From Bacillus manliponensis (GTDB taxonomy: Bacteria > Bacillota > Bacilli > Bacillales > Bacillaceae_G), in the NCBI RefSeq assembly GCF_000712595.1, contig NZ_JOTN01000004.1:186001-250000 (forward strand): a stretch of 64,000 bases of DNA. The letters are read 5' to 3'. Positions 1 through 8,490 of the stretch are shown here, in pieces. The notes below the pieces were generated by a model. It had not been told where the DNA came from. It did not search any database and worked only from the letters and a program-made list of their open reading frames with translations. The stretch's first letter is position 1; every line of letters begins with the position of its first letter. The position numbers and the translations under genes were made by a program.

Positions 1-274
<274 letters not shown>

Positions 275-294
275 AAAGTGCCTAACTTAAATTA

Positions 295-342
295 AAAAAG
301 CCGTTTCTGTCCGGGGTTGCATCGGATGGAAACGGCTTTTTT
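295..342 (+). terminator. Rho-independent terminator after fabI
   Basis: Inverted repeat AAAAAGCCGTTTC / GAAACGGCTTTTTT with a 21-base loop, 20 bases after the fabI stop. The A-tract before the stem makes it able to work in both directions, so it can also stop the convergent collagen-like gene. Confidence 0.9.
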
Positions 343-366
343 GATAGTTTTCCTTTTTACTCTTAA

Positions 367-2085
367 TTAGTTAAGTCGTTCAATGATAATACTTGCGCTA
401 GTTCCATTTGTTAGAAGGAGTGCGAGACCAGTTACAACGATTTCTAAAGTAGTAGCCTCTTCAGTGGTGAACACAGTATCAAGTACAAGTTGTGTACCGG
501 CAGATATAAGTGTAACGGGTGCCCCAACAGGATTTCCACCCACTTCGGCAATAATCCCCCCTAATGCAGAAAGAAGGGCTGTGGACAATATAGCTGTAAC
601 CCTATACGTCCCAGCAGCATTGATATTGAATGTGGTACCGGCTTGAGTAATACTAGTTCCAAATGAAGTACCTGGAGTATTAAATGGAACTGGACTACCT
701 GCTGTTATTGAAAGGGCTTCTGATTTAGCATTATTTGTTGCGCTTAGAGCAGCAAGGAGGCCGCCAGGAATACCTTGAGGTCCAGTGTCGCCAGTAGGTC
801 CTTGGATGCCTTGAGATCCTTGAGGTCCAGTATCGCCTTGAGGCCCTTGGATGCCTTGAGGTCCTTGAGGTCCTTGAGGTCCGGTGTCGCCGGTAGGTCC
901 TTGAATCCCTTCAGGTCCAGTGTCGCCTTGAAACCCTTGAATGCCTTGAGGTCCTTGAGGCCCAATATCGCCTTGAGGACCTTGAATGCCTTTAGGTCCT
1001 TGAGGTCCAGTGTCACCGGTAGGTCCTTGAATCCCTTGAGGTCCAGTATCGCCTTGAAACCCTTGAATGCCCTGAGGCCCTTGAGGTCCTTGAGACCCAG
1101 TATCGCCTTGAGGTCCAGTGTCGCCAGTAGGCCCTTGAAGTCCTTGAGGTCCGGTCTCACCGGTGGGCCCTTGAAGTCCTTGAGGTCCAGTGTCGCCAGT
1201 AGGCCCTTGGATTCCTTGAGGTCCGGTCTCACCGGTAGGTCCTTGAAGTCCTTGAGGTCCAGTGTCGCCTTGAGGCCCTTGAAGTCCTTGAGGTCCAGTG
1301 TCGCCTTGAGGCCCTTGAAGTCCTTGAGGTCCAGTGTCGCCTTGAGGCCCTTGAAGTCCTTGAGGTCCAGTGTCGCCTTGAGGCCCTTGAAGTCCTTGAG
1401 GTCCAGTGTCGCCTTGAGGCCCTTGAAGTCCTTGAGGTCCAGTGTCGCCTTGAGGCCCTTGAAGTCCTTGAGGTCCAGTGTCGCCTTGAGGCCCTTGAAG
1501 TCCTTGAGGTCCAGTGTCGCCTTGAGGCCCTTGAAGTCCTTGAGGTCCAGTGTCGCCTTGAGGCCCTTGAAGTCCTTGAGGTCCAGTGTCGCCTTGAGGC
1601 CCTTGAAGTCCTTGAGGTCCAGTGTCGCCTTGAGGCCCTTGAAGTCCTTGAGGTCCAGTGTCGCCTTGAGGCCCTTGAAGTCCTTGAGGTCCAGTGTCGC
1701 CTTGAGGCCCTTGAAGTCCTTGAGGTCCAGTGTCGCCTTGAGGCCCTTGAAGTCCTTGAGGTCCAGTGTCGCCTTGAGGCCCTTGAAGTCCTTGAGGTCC
1801 AGTGTCGCCTTGAGGCCCTTGAAGTCCTTGAGGTCCAGTGTCGCCTTGAGGCCCTTGGATTCCCTGAGGTCCGGTCTCACCGGTAGGCCCTTGGATCCCT
1901 TGAGGTCCGGTCTCACCGGTAGGCCCTTGGATCCCTTGAGGTCCAGTATCACCGATAGGCCCTTGGACTCCCTGAGGCCCAGTATCGCCTTGGATCCCTT
2001 GAGGTCCGGCCGGCCCAGGGCCTATTGCAGCAGAAAAGATTGGCCCTTTTAAATAAGTTTTATTAGATAATTCATTTTCTTTCAT
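367..2085 (-). CDS. collagen-like exosporium-type protein (BclA-like architecture)
   Basis: 572 residues. Residues 1-20 are a short leader ([12 protein letters not shown]) only loosely like the exosporium-targeting motif of BclA (LIGPTLPPIPPF). Residues about 24-435 are uninterrupted Gly-X-Y triplets, dominated by the 12-residue unit [12 protein letters not shown] in about 17 successive copies, bordered by units with [12 protein letters not shown]. Thr in the Y position is the usual O-glycosylation site in such spore proteins. The last about 130 residues form a hydrophobic beta-rich domain ([19 protein letters not shown]; ends SIIIERLN) of the BclA C-terminal trimerising type. The start follows an excellent GGAGGTGA site. 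It lies next to a sugar-transfer gene cluster on the same strand, so it is the likely acceptor. Exosporium location is inferred from family and context, not proven. Confidence 0.88.
1249..1860 (-). repeat. tandem 36-bp repeats inside the collagen-like gene
   Basis: About 17 head-to-tail copies of a 36-bp unit encoding [12 protein letters not shown]. Neighbouring copies are nearly identical at the DNA level, including third codon positions, while the flanking copies (about 780-1250 and 1860-2000) are degenerate. Such identity points to recent copy-number change by slippage or recombination. There are no variable spacers, so it is not a CRISPR array. Confidence 0.93.
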
Positions 2086-2191
2086 GTAGTCACCTCCAAC
2101 AGCTTTTCAATACATATTAAATGCACAAGGTGACTGAAATGATATAGGCAACTTTATAGATTTTTAAAATGTTATATTTGGATTGTTTTTA

Positions 2192-2236
2192 ATAAATGAC
2201 AAAATAATTTTCATCCTGTATCATTTTGTCATTTAT
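2192..2236 (-). terminator. hairpin after the spore glycosylation operon
   Basis: Perfect 14-bp inverted repeat ATAAATGACAAAAT / ATTTTGTCATTTAT about 85 bases downstream of the last minus-strand glycosyltransferase stop. AT-rich stem with a short T-containing tail on the minus strand. It separates that operon from the promoter of the collagen-like gene. Confidence 0.55.
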
Positions 2237-2319
2237 CGAAACTAACTAATAAAGTCTATATTTGATTATTCATAAAGATTTATAATACGAATAATTATAA
2301 TCAGATTTTATTTTCATTA

Positions 2320-3294
2320 TTAAGTGGTATCGAACAAGTTGGAGGAGAGATTTAAGATGCTAGGAAGTATTTTTTTTTCTCTCTTTGTTATAAATGGGCT
2401 ATCTAACCATTCTTGATAACTTGCTCGTATTGATTCAGCCATTACATTATACAATTTCGCACATGATGTGCAGTTGTATTTTTTAATCTTGTAGCACATG
2501 GAAAGCATGAAAGACCATTCTGAATACTTTGCTCTCATCGTAATTTCTGGTACTTCAGTGCTAAGATATTTTGTTCGTTCACGGAAGGCTGATAAGTATT
2601 CATTAAGTAATTCAGGCGAAAGGTTATTTGTTTGGATAAAACTCGTCATATTATTGTTATGTTTTGTAAAATGATAAAGAGGTCTGCCATGTGCTACTAC
2701 ACGATGCGCTTTGGAAAAAACCTTATAAATGATATGAATGTCATCAACGATTACATTTTCTTTAAAACGTATCTCCTCAAACAGAGACTTACGGAATAGT
2801 TTAGTTGGTGGCGCCACATTGTATTTTTCGCGTTTTAACAGTTCATCAATACCTTGCACTTTATCTAGTACTAGAAGTTCTTTAAAGATAAAATATGGTT
2901 CTTTTTTTCCGTTAAAAACATTCCAGCTACCGCATAAAGAGATATCAGCATGGTATTCATTTGCTAAATCCCAGAGAAATTCTAGCATTTGTGGTTCACA
3001 TTGATCATCATCATCGACAAATGTAAGATATTTAGATGAGGCTGCATCAAGCCCTGCATTTTTACCTATAGGAGCACCAAGATTTTCTTTTACAGTAATT
3101 ACTTTTATTCTAGAATCTTTCTTTTTGTATTCCTCACATATCTTATTACTACCATCAGTAGAACCGTTATTTACTAAAATCAATTCGAAGTTTTTAAATG
3201 TTTGAGAGAGTATGCTTTCTAGCGCGCGGGGTAGAAAATTTTTTCGATTATATGTGGACATAATAACACTGATTACAGGAAGTGTTTTTGACAT
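2320..3294 (-). CDS. family 2 glycosyltransferase
   Basis: 324 residues from the ATG at 3294, chosen because AAGGAG lies 8-9 bases upstream; a longer frame to 3357 would overlap the upstream gene. GT-A fold with ISVIMSTYNRKNFLPRALES near the N-terminus, nucleotide-binding VNNGSTDGS, and the metal-binding DXD region as FVDDDDQCEP at about residue 95. Sugar donor and acceptor cannot be read from sequence. It is the last gene of the minus-strand cluster and overlaps no other gene after start correction. Expected to be cytosolic, extending a glycan with nucleotide sugars made by the neighbours. Residues after about 230 are Cys/Lys-rich and not recognised. Confidence 0.85.
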   Translation of the reverse strand: MSKTLPVISVIMSTYNRKNFLPRALESILSQTFKNFELILVNNGSTDGSNKICEEYKKKDSRIKVITVKENLGAPIGKNAGLDAASSKYLTFVDDDDQCEPQMLEFLWDLANEYHADISLCGSWNVFNGKKEPYFIFKELLVLDKVQGIDELLKREKYNVAPPTKLFRKSLFEEIRFKENVIVDDIHIIYKVFSKAHRVVAHGRPLYHFTKHNNNMTSFIQTNNLSPELLNEYLSAFRERTKYLSTEVPEITMRAKYSEWSFMLSMCYKIKKYNCTSCAKLYNVMAESIRASYQEWLDSPFITKREKKILPSILNLSSNLFDTT

Positions 3295-3322
3295 TTTTAT
3301 ATACTCCTTCATCCATAACAGT

Positions 3323-4627
3323 TTAATAGATCCTGCTGACAAACTGAGATTTATCAAGTCCCAAATCAGATAGCTGCTTCATTACAGATTGTGCAACGTT
3401 ATCTCTTTGTGTAGTTACCATAACAAATATATGATTTCGTTTCTCTGGGGGCATATTTTTCAAAATACTAGGTAGATTTACTGGTAATTCATCAATTGTA
3501 CATTCGTTTTTTAATATACTGTTGTCGATAAATCCTTTCACATTATAACCAGCATTTTTGAGTATACGTGCTGTTCCTTCTCCGTTGTATCCAGTCGGGA
3601 ATATATAAATATCTTTATTCTCTTTCCCATATATTAGTTTAAGTGTCGTTTTTATGACAAGTGTTTGATAGAGACATACTCCTATGTAAGACCCATGATT
3701 ATTTATAAATTCGAATAAATGATTTGAATAAGATAGTTCATCTAACATAGGAAGTAAATCCAAGTTATTTTCGATTAAGTCAGCTAATTCGTGTAACTGT
3801 TTTGTGTTAAAGGTATCACATCGTGTTGCGAATAACCCAATTAAAAAATTAACACGAGAGTAAATAAAATCTCGGCGAGCATCCGTGTATTTGTTTTTAT
3901 ATAAAAAGCGTAATAAGTTAATTGCTACTGCAAGGTGAGATTTACTATTTAAAAATGTTTTGCTTGAAGTAACAGAACCTGTAACTCTAGGACGGTAATA
4001 ATAAAAAGGTTCAGTTAGTAAAGCAAATGAGCCAGCGCTACATATTACTTTTGGAAACCATTCTTCATCTTCTGAATGACAGCCTTCAGGGAATGTTAGC
4101 TTATTAGATATTAAGAGTGCTCGTTTGGCGATAAGTCTCCATGGTGCATATAGCATATTGGGTAAACTGAGAAGATACTCAGCCATTATACTCGCATTTC
4201 TATGTGTAAACACTTCTGGATTCAGTTGAATGTCATTACAAATAAAAGCACCTTTCTCAGGCGCACAAATAAATTGTCCCATCAACACAGATGGAAGTTG
4301 ATCATACAATAAATCTGCAATGCGTGAAAAGCTTCCTGCTACATAATAGTCATCACTATCACAAAAATGTATATATTCACCGACGGCAGCTAATAAGCCA
4401 ATATTCCGTGCACCAGCAGGAAGTAAATTTTTCTTAAGATGTACTACCTTTATATTATTATGCTCTGAAGCATATATATCACAGATTTCTCCGCTTGAAT
4501 CCGTTGATCCATTATTAACTAAGATAATCTCATAATCATTGAAATCCTGATTTAGTATACTGCCCAGGCATTTATCTAAATACTTCTCAACATTGAAAAT
4601 GGGTATGATGATACTTAAAATTGGCAA
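3323..4627 (-). CDS. family 2 glycosyltransferase with C-terminal Rossmann-like module
   Basis: 434 residues, TTG start behind GAGGTGATGT. Residues 1-230 are a GT-A glycosyltransferase: LSIIIPIFNVEKYLDKCLGS, VNNGSTDSSGEI, and DXD region FCDSDDYY. Residues about 335-434 form a separate module beginning KDIYIFPTGYNGEGTARIL and FIDNS, which resembles the N-terminal Rossmann segment of the two FkbM proteins in the same cluster (ILFGAGTWGTSYL, FCDNDP). That module may bind a nucleotide or nucleotide sugar; its role is unknown. The gene is 11 bases downstream of the sugar dehydrogenase, so they are co-transcribed. Confidence 0.84.
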   Translation of the reverse strand: MPILSIIIPIFNVEKYLDKCLGSILNQDFNDYEIILVNNGSTDSSGEICDIYASEHNNIKVVHLKKNLLPAGARNIGLLAAVGEYIHFCDSDDYYVAGSFSRIADLLYDQLPSVLMGQFICAPEKGAFICNDIQLNPEVFTHRNASIMAEYLLSLPNMLYAPWRLIAKRALLISNKLTFPEGCHSEDEEWFPKVICSAGSFALLTEPFYYYRPRVTGSVTSSKTFLNSKSHLAVAINLLRFLYKNKYTDARRDFIYSRVNFLIGLFATRCDTFNTKQLHELADLIENNLDLLPMLDELSYSNHLFEFINNHGSYIGVCLYQTLVIKTTLKLIYGKENKDIYIFPTGYNGEGTARILKNAGYNVKGFIDNSILKNECTIDELPVNLPSILKNMPPEKRNHIFVMVTTQRDNVAQSVMKQLSDLGLDKSQFVSRIY

Positions 4628-4638
4628 AATACATCACC

Positions 4639-5895
4639 TCATAGGAAATATCGACAATCGATAATTGGTTTATTTGGATATTTTTTATCTGCTTTAGCAA
4701 ACTCTTCCCATGCCGTGGTGAGAACGAGAATGTCAGCTTTCTCACACATATCTTCCAGACTATCACAATATAGAATTTGATTTAGTTTATATTCTCTATC
4801 AAAAGCCTCATTTGCCAGAGGGTCAAAAGCCATTAGATTGTTATAACCAGCTTTTAGTAACAGTGAAATAATTTTTGCAGATGAACTATCACGAACGTCG
4901 TTTGAGCCTGGTTTGAAAGATAGTCCTAGTATACCTATTTTATCGAATGGTTTGGCAATACGCATAATCTTATCTACCATAAATTGAGGCATAGTATTAT
5001 TTACTGCAATAACGTTCTTAAGGAGATGAGGCTCATAGCCTTTTGATAATGCTTGCGCATACATTGCCTGCGTATCCTTAGGCAGACAATAGCCACCATA
5101 TCCGCAACCAGGATAAACATAGTTTCGCATATCACAGTCACCCCAACGATGGTCCATGTGTAAGATATGAAAGGCTTCTTTTACTTGTATATTTCCGATT
5201 GTATCTGCGATTTTTGACATCTCGTTTGCGTAACTAATCATAGTGGCCAGAAGTGTATTTGATAAATATTTAATAAATTCACTAGTATTTAAGGATACAG
5301 GAAAAAAAAGACTGTTGAACCGACTGTATAACGAGCGAAGCATATCTTCTCCTTTTTGATCAGAAACACCACAAACAATTCGATCTGCATTTATCATATC
5401 ATTCCAACACTTTCCTGCACGTAAAAACTCAGGATTATTAGCGACGCTAAATATCTCGCCAACAGCTAGTGATTTTTGTTGTAAATATGGAATTACTTTT
5501 TCTGACGTTGTAGAAGGGGGAACAGTAGATTTAATAACAATTACTCTATATTTTCCATCATGTAGAACAGAGGTAAACATATCAAGTGCAGAATAGATGT
5601 ATGTTAAATCTGCTTCCCCATTGTCCTTAGAAGGTGTTCCAACACATAAAAATATAAATTCACTGTTTATTACAGCCTCTTCTATATCATTTGTGACTAT
5701 AAAATTATGATTGTTGTGACGAAGTAAAATACGATTAAGTTCAGGTTCAATAAAAGGAAGATTTCCAGATTTTATTATATCCATCTTAGAACTATCTATA
5801 TCAAAACCATAAACTTTATGTTTTTTTTCAGCGAATGTTAAAGCTGTAGTAAGTCCTACAAAACCAAGTCCTAACACTGTAATAGTATAGTTCAT
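4639..5895 (-). CDS. UDP-glucose/GDP-mannose dehydrogenase family protein
   Basis: 418 residues from the ATG encoding MNYTITVLG; a start 18 bases further up lacks a ribosome site, while GGTGGG precedes this one. N-terminal NAD-binding motif GLGFVGLTTAL, central helical domain, and the catalytic cysteine motif GCGYGGYCLPKDTQAM at about residue 256 (family pattern GxGxxGxCxPKD). C-terminal UDP-binding domain with GLSFKPGSNDVRDSS. These enzymes oxidise the C6 hydroxyl of an NDP-hexose to a carboxylate in two NAD-dependent steps. Substrate is not defined: UDP-glucose and UDP-N-acetylhexosamines are the usual ones. It would give the island an acidic sugar. Confident family, uncertain substrate. 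Confidence 0.88.
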   Translation of the reverse strand: MNYTITVLGLGFVGLTTALTFAEKKHKVYGFDIDSSKMDIIKSGNLPFIEPELNRILLRHNNHNFIVTNDIEEAVINSEFIFLCVGTPSKDNGEADLTYIYSALDMFTSVLHDGKYRVIVIKSTVPPSTTSEKVIPYLQQKSLAVGEIFSVANNPEFLRAGKCWNDMINADRIVCGVSDQKGEDMLRSLYSRFNSLFFPVSLNTSEFIKYLSNTLLATMISYANEMSKIADTIGNIQVKEAFHILHMDHRWGDCDMRNYVYPGCGYGGYCLPKDTQAMYAQALSKGYEPHLLKNVIAVNNTMPQFMVDKIMRIAKPFDKIGILGLSFKPGSNDVRDSSSAKIISLLLKAGYNNLMAFDPLANEAFDREYKLNQILYCDSLEDMCEKADILVLTTAWEEFAKADKKYPNKPIIDCRYFL

Positions 5896-5918
5896 CTTTA
5901 AGCTACCCACCATTTCAA

Positions 5919-6077
5919 TTATGGATTGGAGAGAACTCCGGATATTGTGTATTTTAAATATGCTTGTTGTATATGAAGTGCTACGTTAGATAATTGATAT
6001 TTCATTTTTCTTTCGCGCAACATTTTGTATTTTTGGAAAGATGAATATCTTCTCACTGCAAAATTTAATTTCATCAT
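5919..6077 (-). CDS. possible 52-residue basic protein
   Basis: Small frame starting at an ATG-ATG pair 7-8 bases behind AAAGGA, so translation is plausible. The product is rich in Lys, Arg and Tyr (RRYSSFQKYKMLRERKMKYQ) and has no recognised domain, signal or membrane segment. It ends 23 bases before the dehydrogenase start and could serve as a coupled leader or be the remnant of a larger gene. I cannot choose between these; no homolog is recalled. Confidence 0.3.
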   Translation of the reverse strand: MMKLNFAVRRYSSFQKYKMLRERKMKYQLSNVALHIQQAYLKYTISGVLSNP

Positions 6078-6254
6078 AGAATTATCCTTTCTGTTTCTTC
6101 TTGGTAACAAAGTCAATCAAAAGATTTTCTCTATTAGTCTTCCGTAAATATCCATCATTTTTTAAAATTACACCTAGATTGATTAGTATTTCATTTATAA
6201 ACAATACCATTTTAGGTTCAGTACCTATTTAAATTAGCATTGTGTTTAATAGAT

Positions 6255-7328
6255 TTAGTCTATTATGGCATAACAAACCGTTTCACAATGATTAATATTG
6301 TAATGCCTTAAATAGATTCTATAATCTGGTACAAGCTCTTTTAAAAATAGGGGAATTTGTACTAAATCAAGTGGTTTATGGTATACACAGATAGCAAGCT
6401 TCGGTTTATATTTTTTGATGGTTTTTTTTGCTCCTTTCAGAGCCATAAGCTCAGCACCTTCAATATCCATTTTTATAAAAGTAGCAGGTTTTCCATCAAG
6501 ATATTCATCAATAGAAACGACAGGGATTTCTATGTTTCCATTCTTATTTACACTACTTGAAGCATCATCTTTAGAATTAAAACGTAATACATCGTTTTTC
6601 TTCCAAAGCCCATAAGGTATAAGTTTAATATTTTTTAAGGGAGAAAACTTCTTCAAAAATTCCTTATGCTTACTTTCTTCTGGTTCAAAAGAATAGATTT
6701 TTTTGAAGTTTCCTTTGGTTTGTTTTAGAAATTCTTCTACTGTATCTCCTGTATAGGCACCTCCATCAATAAATACCTCTTTATTTGACAGAGAGAGAAT
6801 ATTTTGTTCAAAATATTGAGGGCCTTTACTCCTTAAAGGAATAAGATATTTAGGATTAGCAGTAATACAATAGCAAATTCTTTCATAAAAAATTTGTTTA
6901 GAATGTTCATCGGCAAGTAAATCATAGGCTTTAACAAAGCTATCATAATTGTTTCTGGTTAAGAGGACGTCTAAATGTACTAATTTGTCAGTTAAATGAT
7001 TCTTTTCTAGTTGTTGTAGAACCTCATCATAATATTGCAAGGTTGTTATAGCTATATAATAGTTGTTGTATGATTTTTTTAATTCATCAAAACCAATGAC
7101 AGGTATTCCTTCTACAGTATCTTTCCATTTTGATGGATCGTTATCACAAAATAAAATTGTATTAAAAGAATTCTTTATTGCTTCTAAGTAGCTAGTTCCC
7201 CAAGTTCCAGCTCCAAATAATATTATTGATTTGTTGTTATTTATTTGTTCGTAGATCTCTCTTTGTATAAATGTATTTGAGTCTTGTATCATTGTTTCTA
7301 GTACATTAAGAGAAAATGTATTGTTCAT
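6255..7328 (-). CDS. FkbM family methyltransferase (copy 2 of tandem pair)
   Basis: 357 residues from the ATG behind a perfect GGGAGG; the longer frame starts inside the upstream spacer. Residues about 30-130 are a Rossmann-like module (SIILFGAGTWGTSYLEAI, LFCDNDPSKW). The C-terminal half is the FkbM SAM-dependent methyltransferase: SAM motif FIDGGAYTGDTVEEF, acidic IYSFEPEESKHKEF, then FIKMDIEGAELMALKGA. FkbM enzymes usually O-methylate sugars or polyketides. It is a paralog of the next upstream gene with a nearly identical C-terminal half. The likely job is O-methylation of a sugar on the spore surface; acceptor position is unknown. Confidence 0.87.
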   Translation of the reverse strand: MNNTFSLNVLETMIQDSNTFIQREIYEQINNNKSIILFGAGTWGTSYLEAIKNSFNTILFCDNDPSKWKDTVEGIPVIGFDELKKSYNNYYIAITTLQYYDEVLQQLEKNHLTDKLVHLDVLLTRNNYDSFVKAYDLLADEHSKQIFYERICYCITANPKYLIPLRSKGPQYFEQNILSLSNKEVFIDGGAYTGDTVEEFLKQTKGNFKKIYSFEPEESKHKEFLKKFSPLKNIKLIPYGLWKKNDVLRFNSKDDASSSVNKNGNIEIPVVSIDEYLDGKPATFIKMDIEGAELMALKGAKKTIKKYKPKLAICVYHKPLDLVQIPLFLKELVPDYRIYLRHYNINHCETVCYAIID

Positions 7329-7347
7329 TTCTATCCTCCCTTTTTCT

Positions 7348-8490
7348 TTAGGTAGTGACAGCATAACAAACAGTTTCGCTTATGCCGTTACCGTAGTGTC
7401 TTAAATAGAATTTATATTCAGGCACAATGCTCTTTAGGTAAAGCGGTATTTCAACAATATCCAGAGGATTGTGATATATGCAGATAGCAAGCTTCGGCTT
7501 ATATGTTTTAATGGTATTTTCCGCTCCCTTAAGAGCCTCAAGTTCTGCACCTTCAATGTCCATTTTTATAAAAGTAACGGGTTTTCCATTAAGGTATTCA
7601 TCAATAGAAGTGACAGGAATTTCTATGTTTCCATCTTTATTTACACCACTTGAACCGTCATTTCTGGCATTAAAACGGAGTACATCTTTTTTATTCCAAA
7701 GGCCATAAGATATAAGGGTAATATTGGTGATATCAGAAAAATTCTCGAGAAATTCTTTATGTTTACTTTCCTCTGGTTCAAAAGAATAGATCTTTTTGAA
7801 GTTTCCTTTGGTGTGTTTTAGGAATTCTTCTACTGTATCTCCTGTATACGCTCCACCATCAATAAATATTTCATCTTTTAAGAAAGAGATGATAGGTGAT
7901 TCAAAATATTGAGCGGATGTACTTCTTAAAGGAATGAGATATTTCGAATTTAACGTAATGCAATAATTAATTCTTTGACAAAAAATTTCTTTCGAACAAT
8001 TATCAGAAAGGATACTATATGTTTCTTTAAATTTAGAAAAATGTTTTTGTACTATGTTAAAGTAATTTTTATAATTTTTATAATTGAAAATATCGGATGC
8101 TAGTATATCCTTGGCTAGTTTATTAGATAAGTTGTGAGGTAAGTTATTGTGTAAGTTGCTTTCTTTGAGTTGGAGGAGTATTGCGTCATAATAGGCTATA
8201 GAAGTTATAATAATAAGACTATTATGATGCTTTGTCTTCAAATCATGCAAACTGATTACAGGAACCCCTTCTATAAATGTTCCCCATTTTCGGGGGTTAT
8301 TATCACAAAAGAATATTTTGTTAGAAGTGATTTCTCTTAAAAACTTTAAATAGGAGGTTCCCATAAAGCCAGCTCCAAACAAAACAATTGCTTTATTGTC
8401 TTTTTTTAGTAGATTAGAATATATATTTTTTAATAGAGGGAGGGGGCTCTTCTCTTTTGTTACCATTTTAAGTGAAAATTCATCTACCAT
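7348..8490 (-). CDS. FkbM family methyltransferase (copy 1 of tandem pair)
   Basis: 380 residues; its ATG overlaps the stop of the upstream SDR gene (ATGGTAG), which indicates translational coupling, with GGAG 11 bases upstream. Same architecture as its neighbour: N-terminal Rossmann-like module (AIVLFGAGFMGTSYLKFL, FFCDNNPRKW), a middle segment about 20 residues longer than in copy 2, and a FkbM methyltransferase domain with FIDGGAYTGDTVEEF and FIKMDIEGAELEALKGA. The two copies differ mainly in the N-terminal third, as expected of a duplication followed by change in specificity. SAM-dependent sugar O-methylation is the family role; the substrate is not known. Confidence 0.87.
   Translation of the reverse strand: MVDEFSLKMVTKEKSPLPLLKNIYSNLLKKDNKAIVLFGAGFMGTSYLKFLREITSNKIFFCDNNPRKWGTFIEGVPVISLHDLKTKHHNSLIIITSIAYYDAILLQLKESNLHNNLPHNLSNKLAKDILASDIFNYKNYKNYFNIVQKHFSKFKETYSILSDNCSKEIFCQRINYCITLNSKYLIPLRSTSAQYFESPIISFLKDEIFIDGGAYTGDTVEEFLKHTKGNFKKIYSFEPEESKHKEFLENFSDITNITLISYGLWNKKDVLRFNARNDGSSGVNKDGNIEIPVTSIDEYLNGKPVTFIKMDIEGAELEALKGAENTIKTYKPKLAICIYHNPLDIVEIPLYLKSIVPEYKFYLRHYGNGISETVCYAVTT

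Noticed and set aside
1249-1860. Regular 36-bp repeats that might suggest a CRISPR array
   Set aside because: Repeats are head-to-tail without unique spacers and encode Gly-X-Y triplets; no cas genes.
744-2052. Long open frames on both strands overlapping the collagen-like gene (repeated [12 protein letters not shown] and [12 protein letters not shown] patterns)
   Set aside because: They are out-of-frame shadows of the 36-bp repeat unit, which lacks stops in other frames; no ribosome sites and no sensible protein composition.
2100-2170. Possible SigK promoter of the collagen-like gene (GCATTTAATATGTA on the minus strand, similar to GCATTTACTATATT before the 180-aa gene)
   Set aside because: Suggestive similarity between the two upstream regions, but -35 spacing does not fit the consensus, so not listed as a feature.
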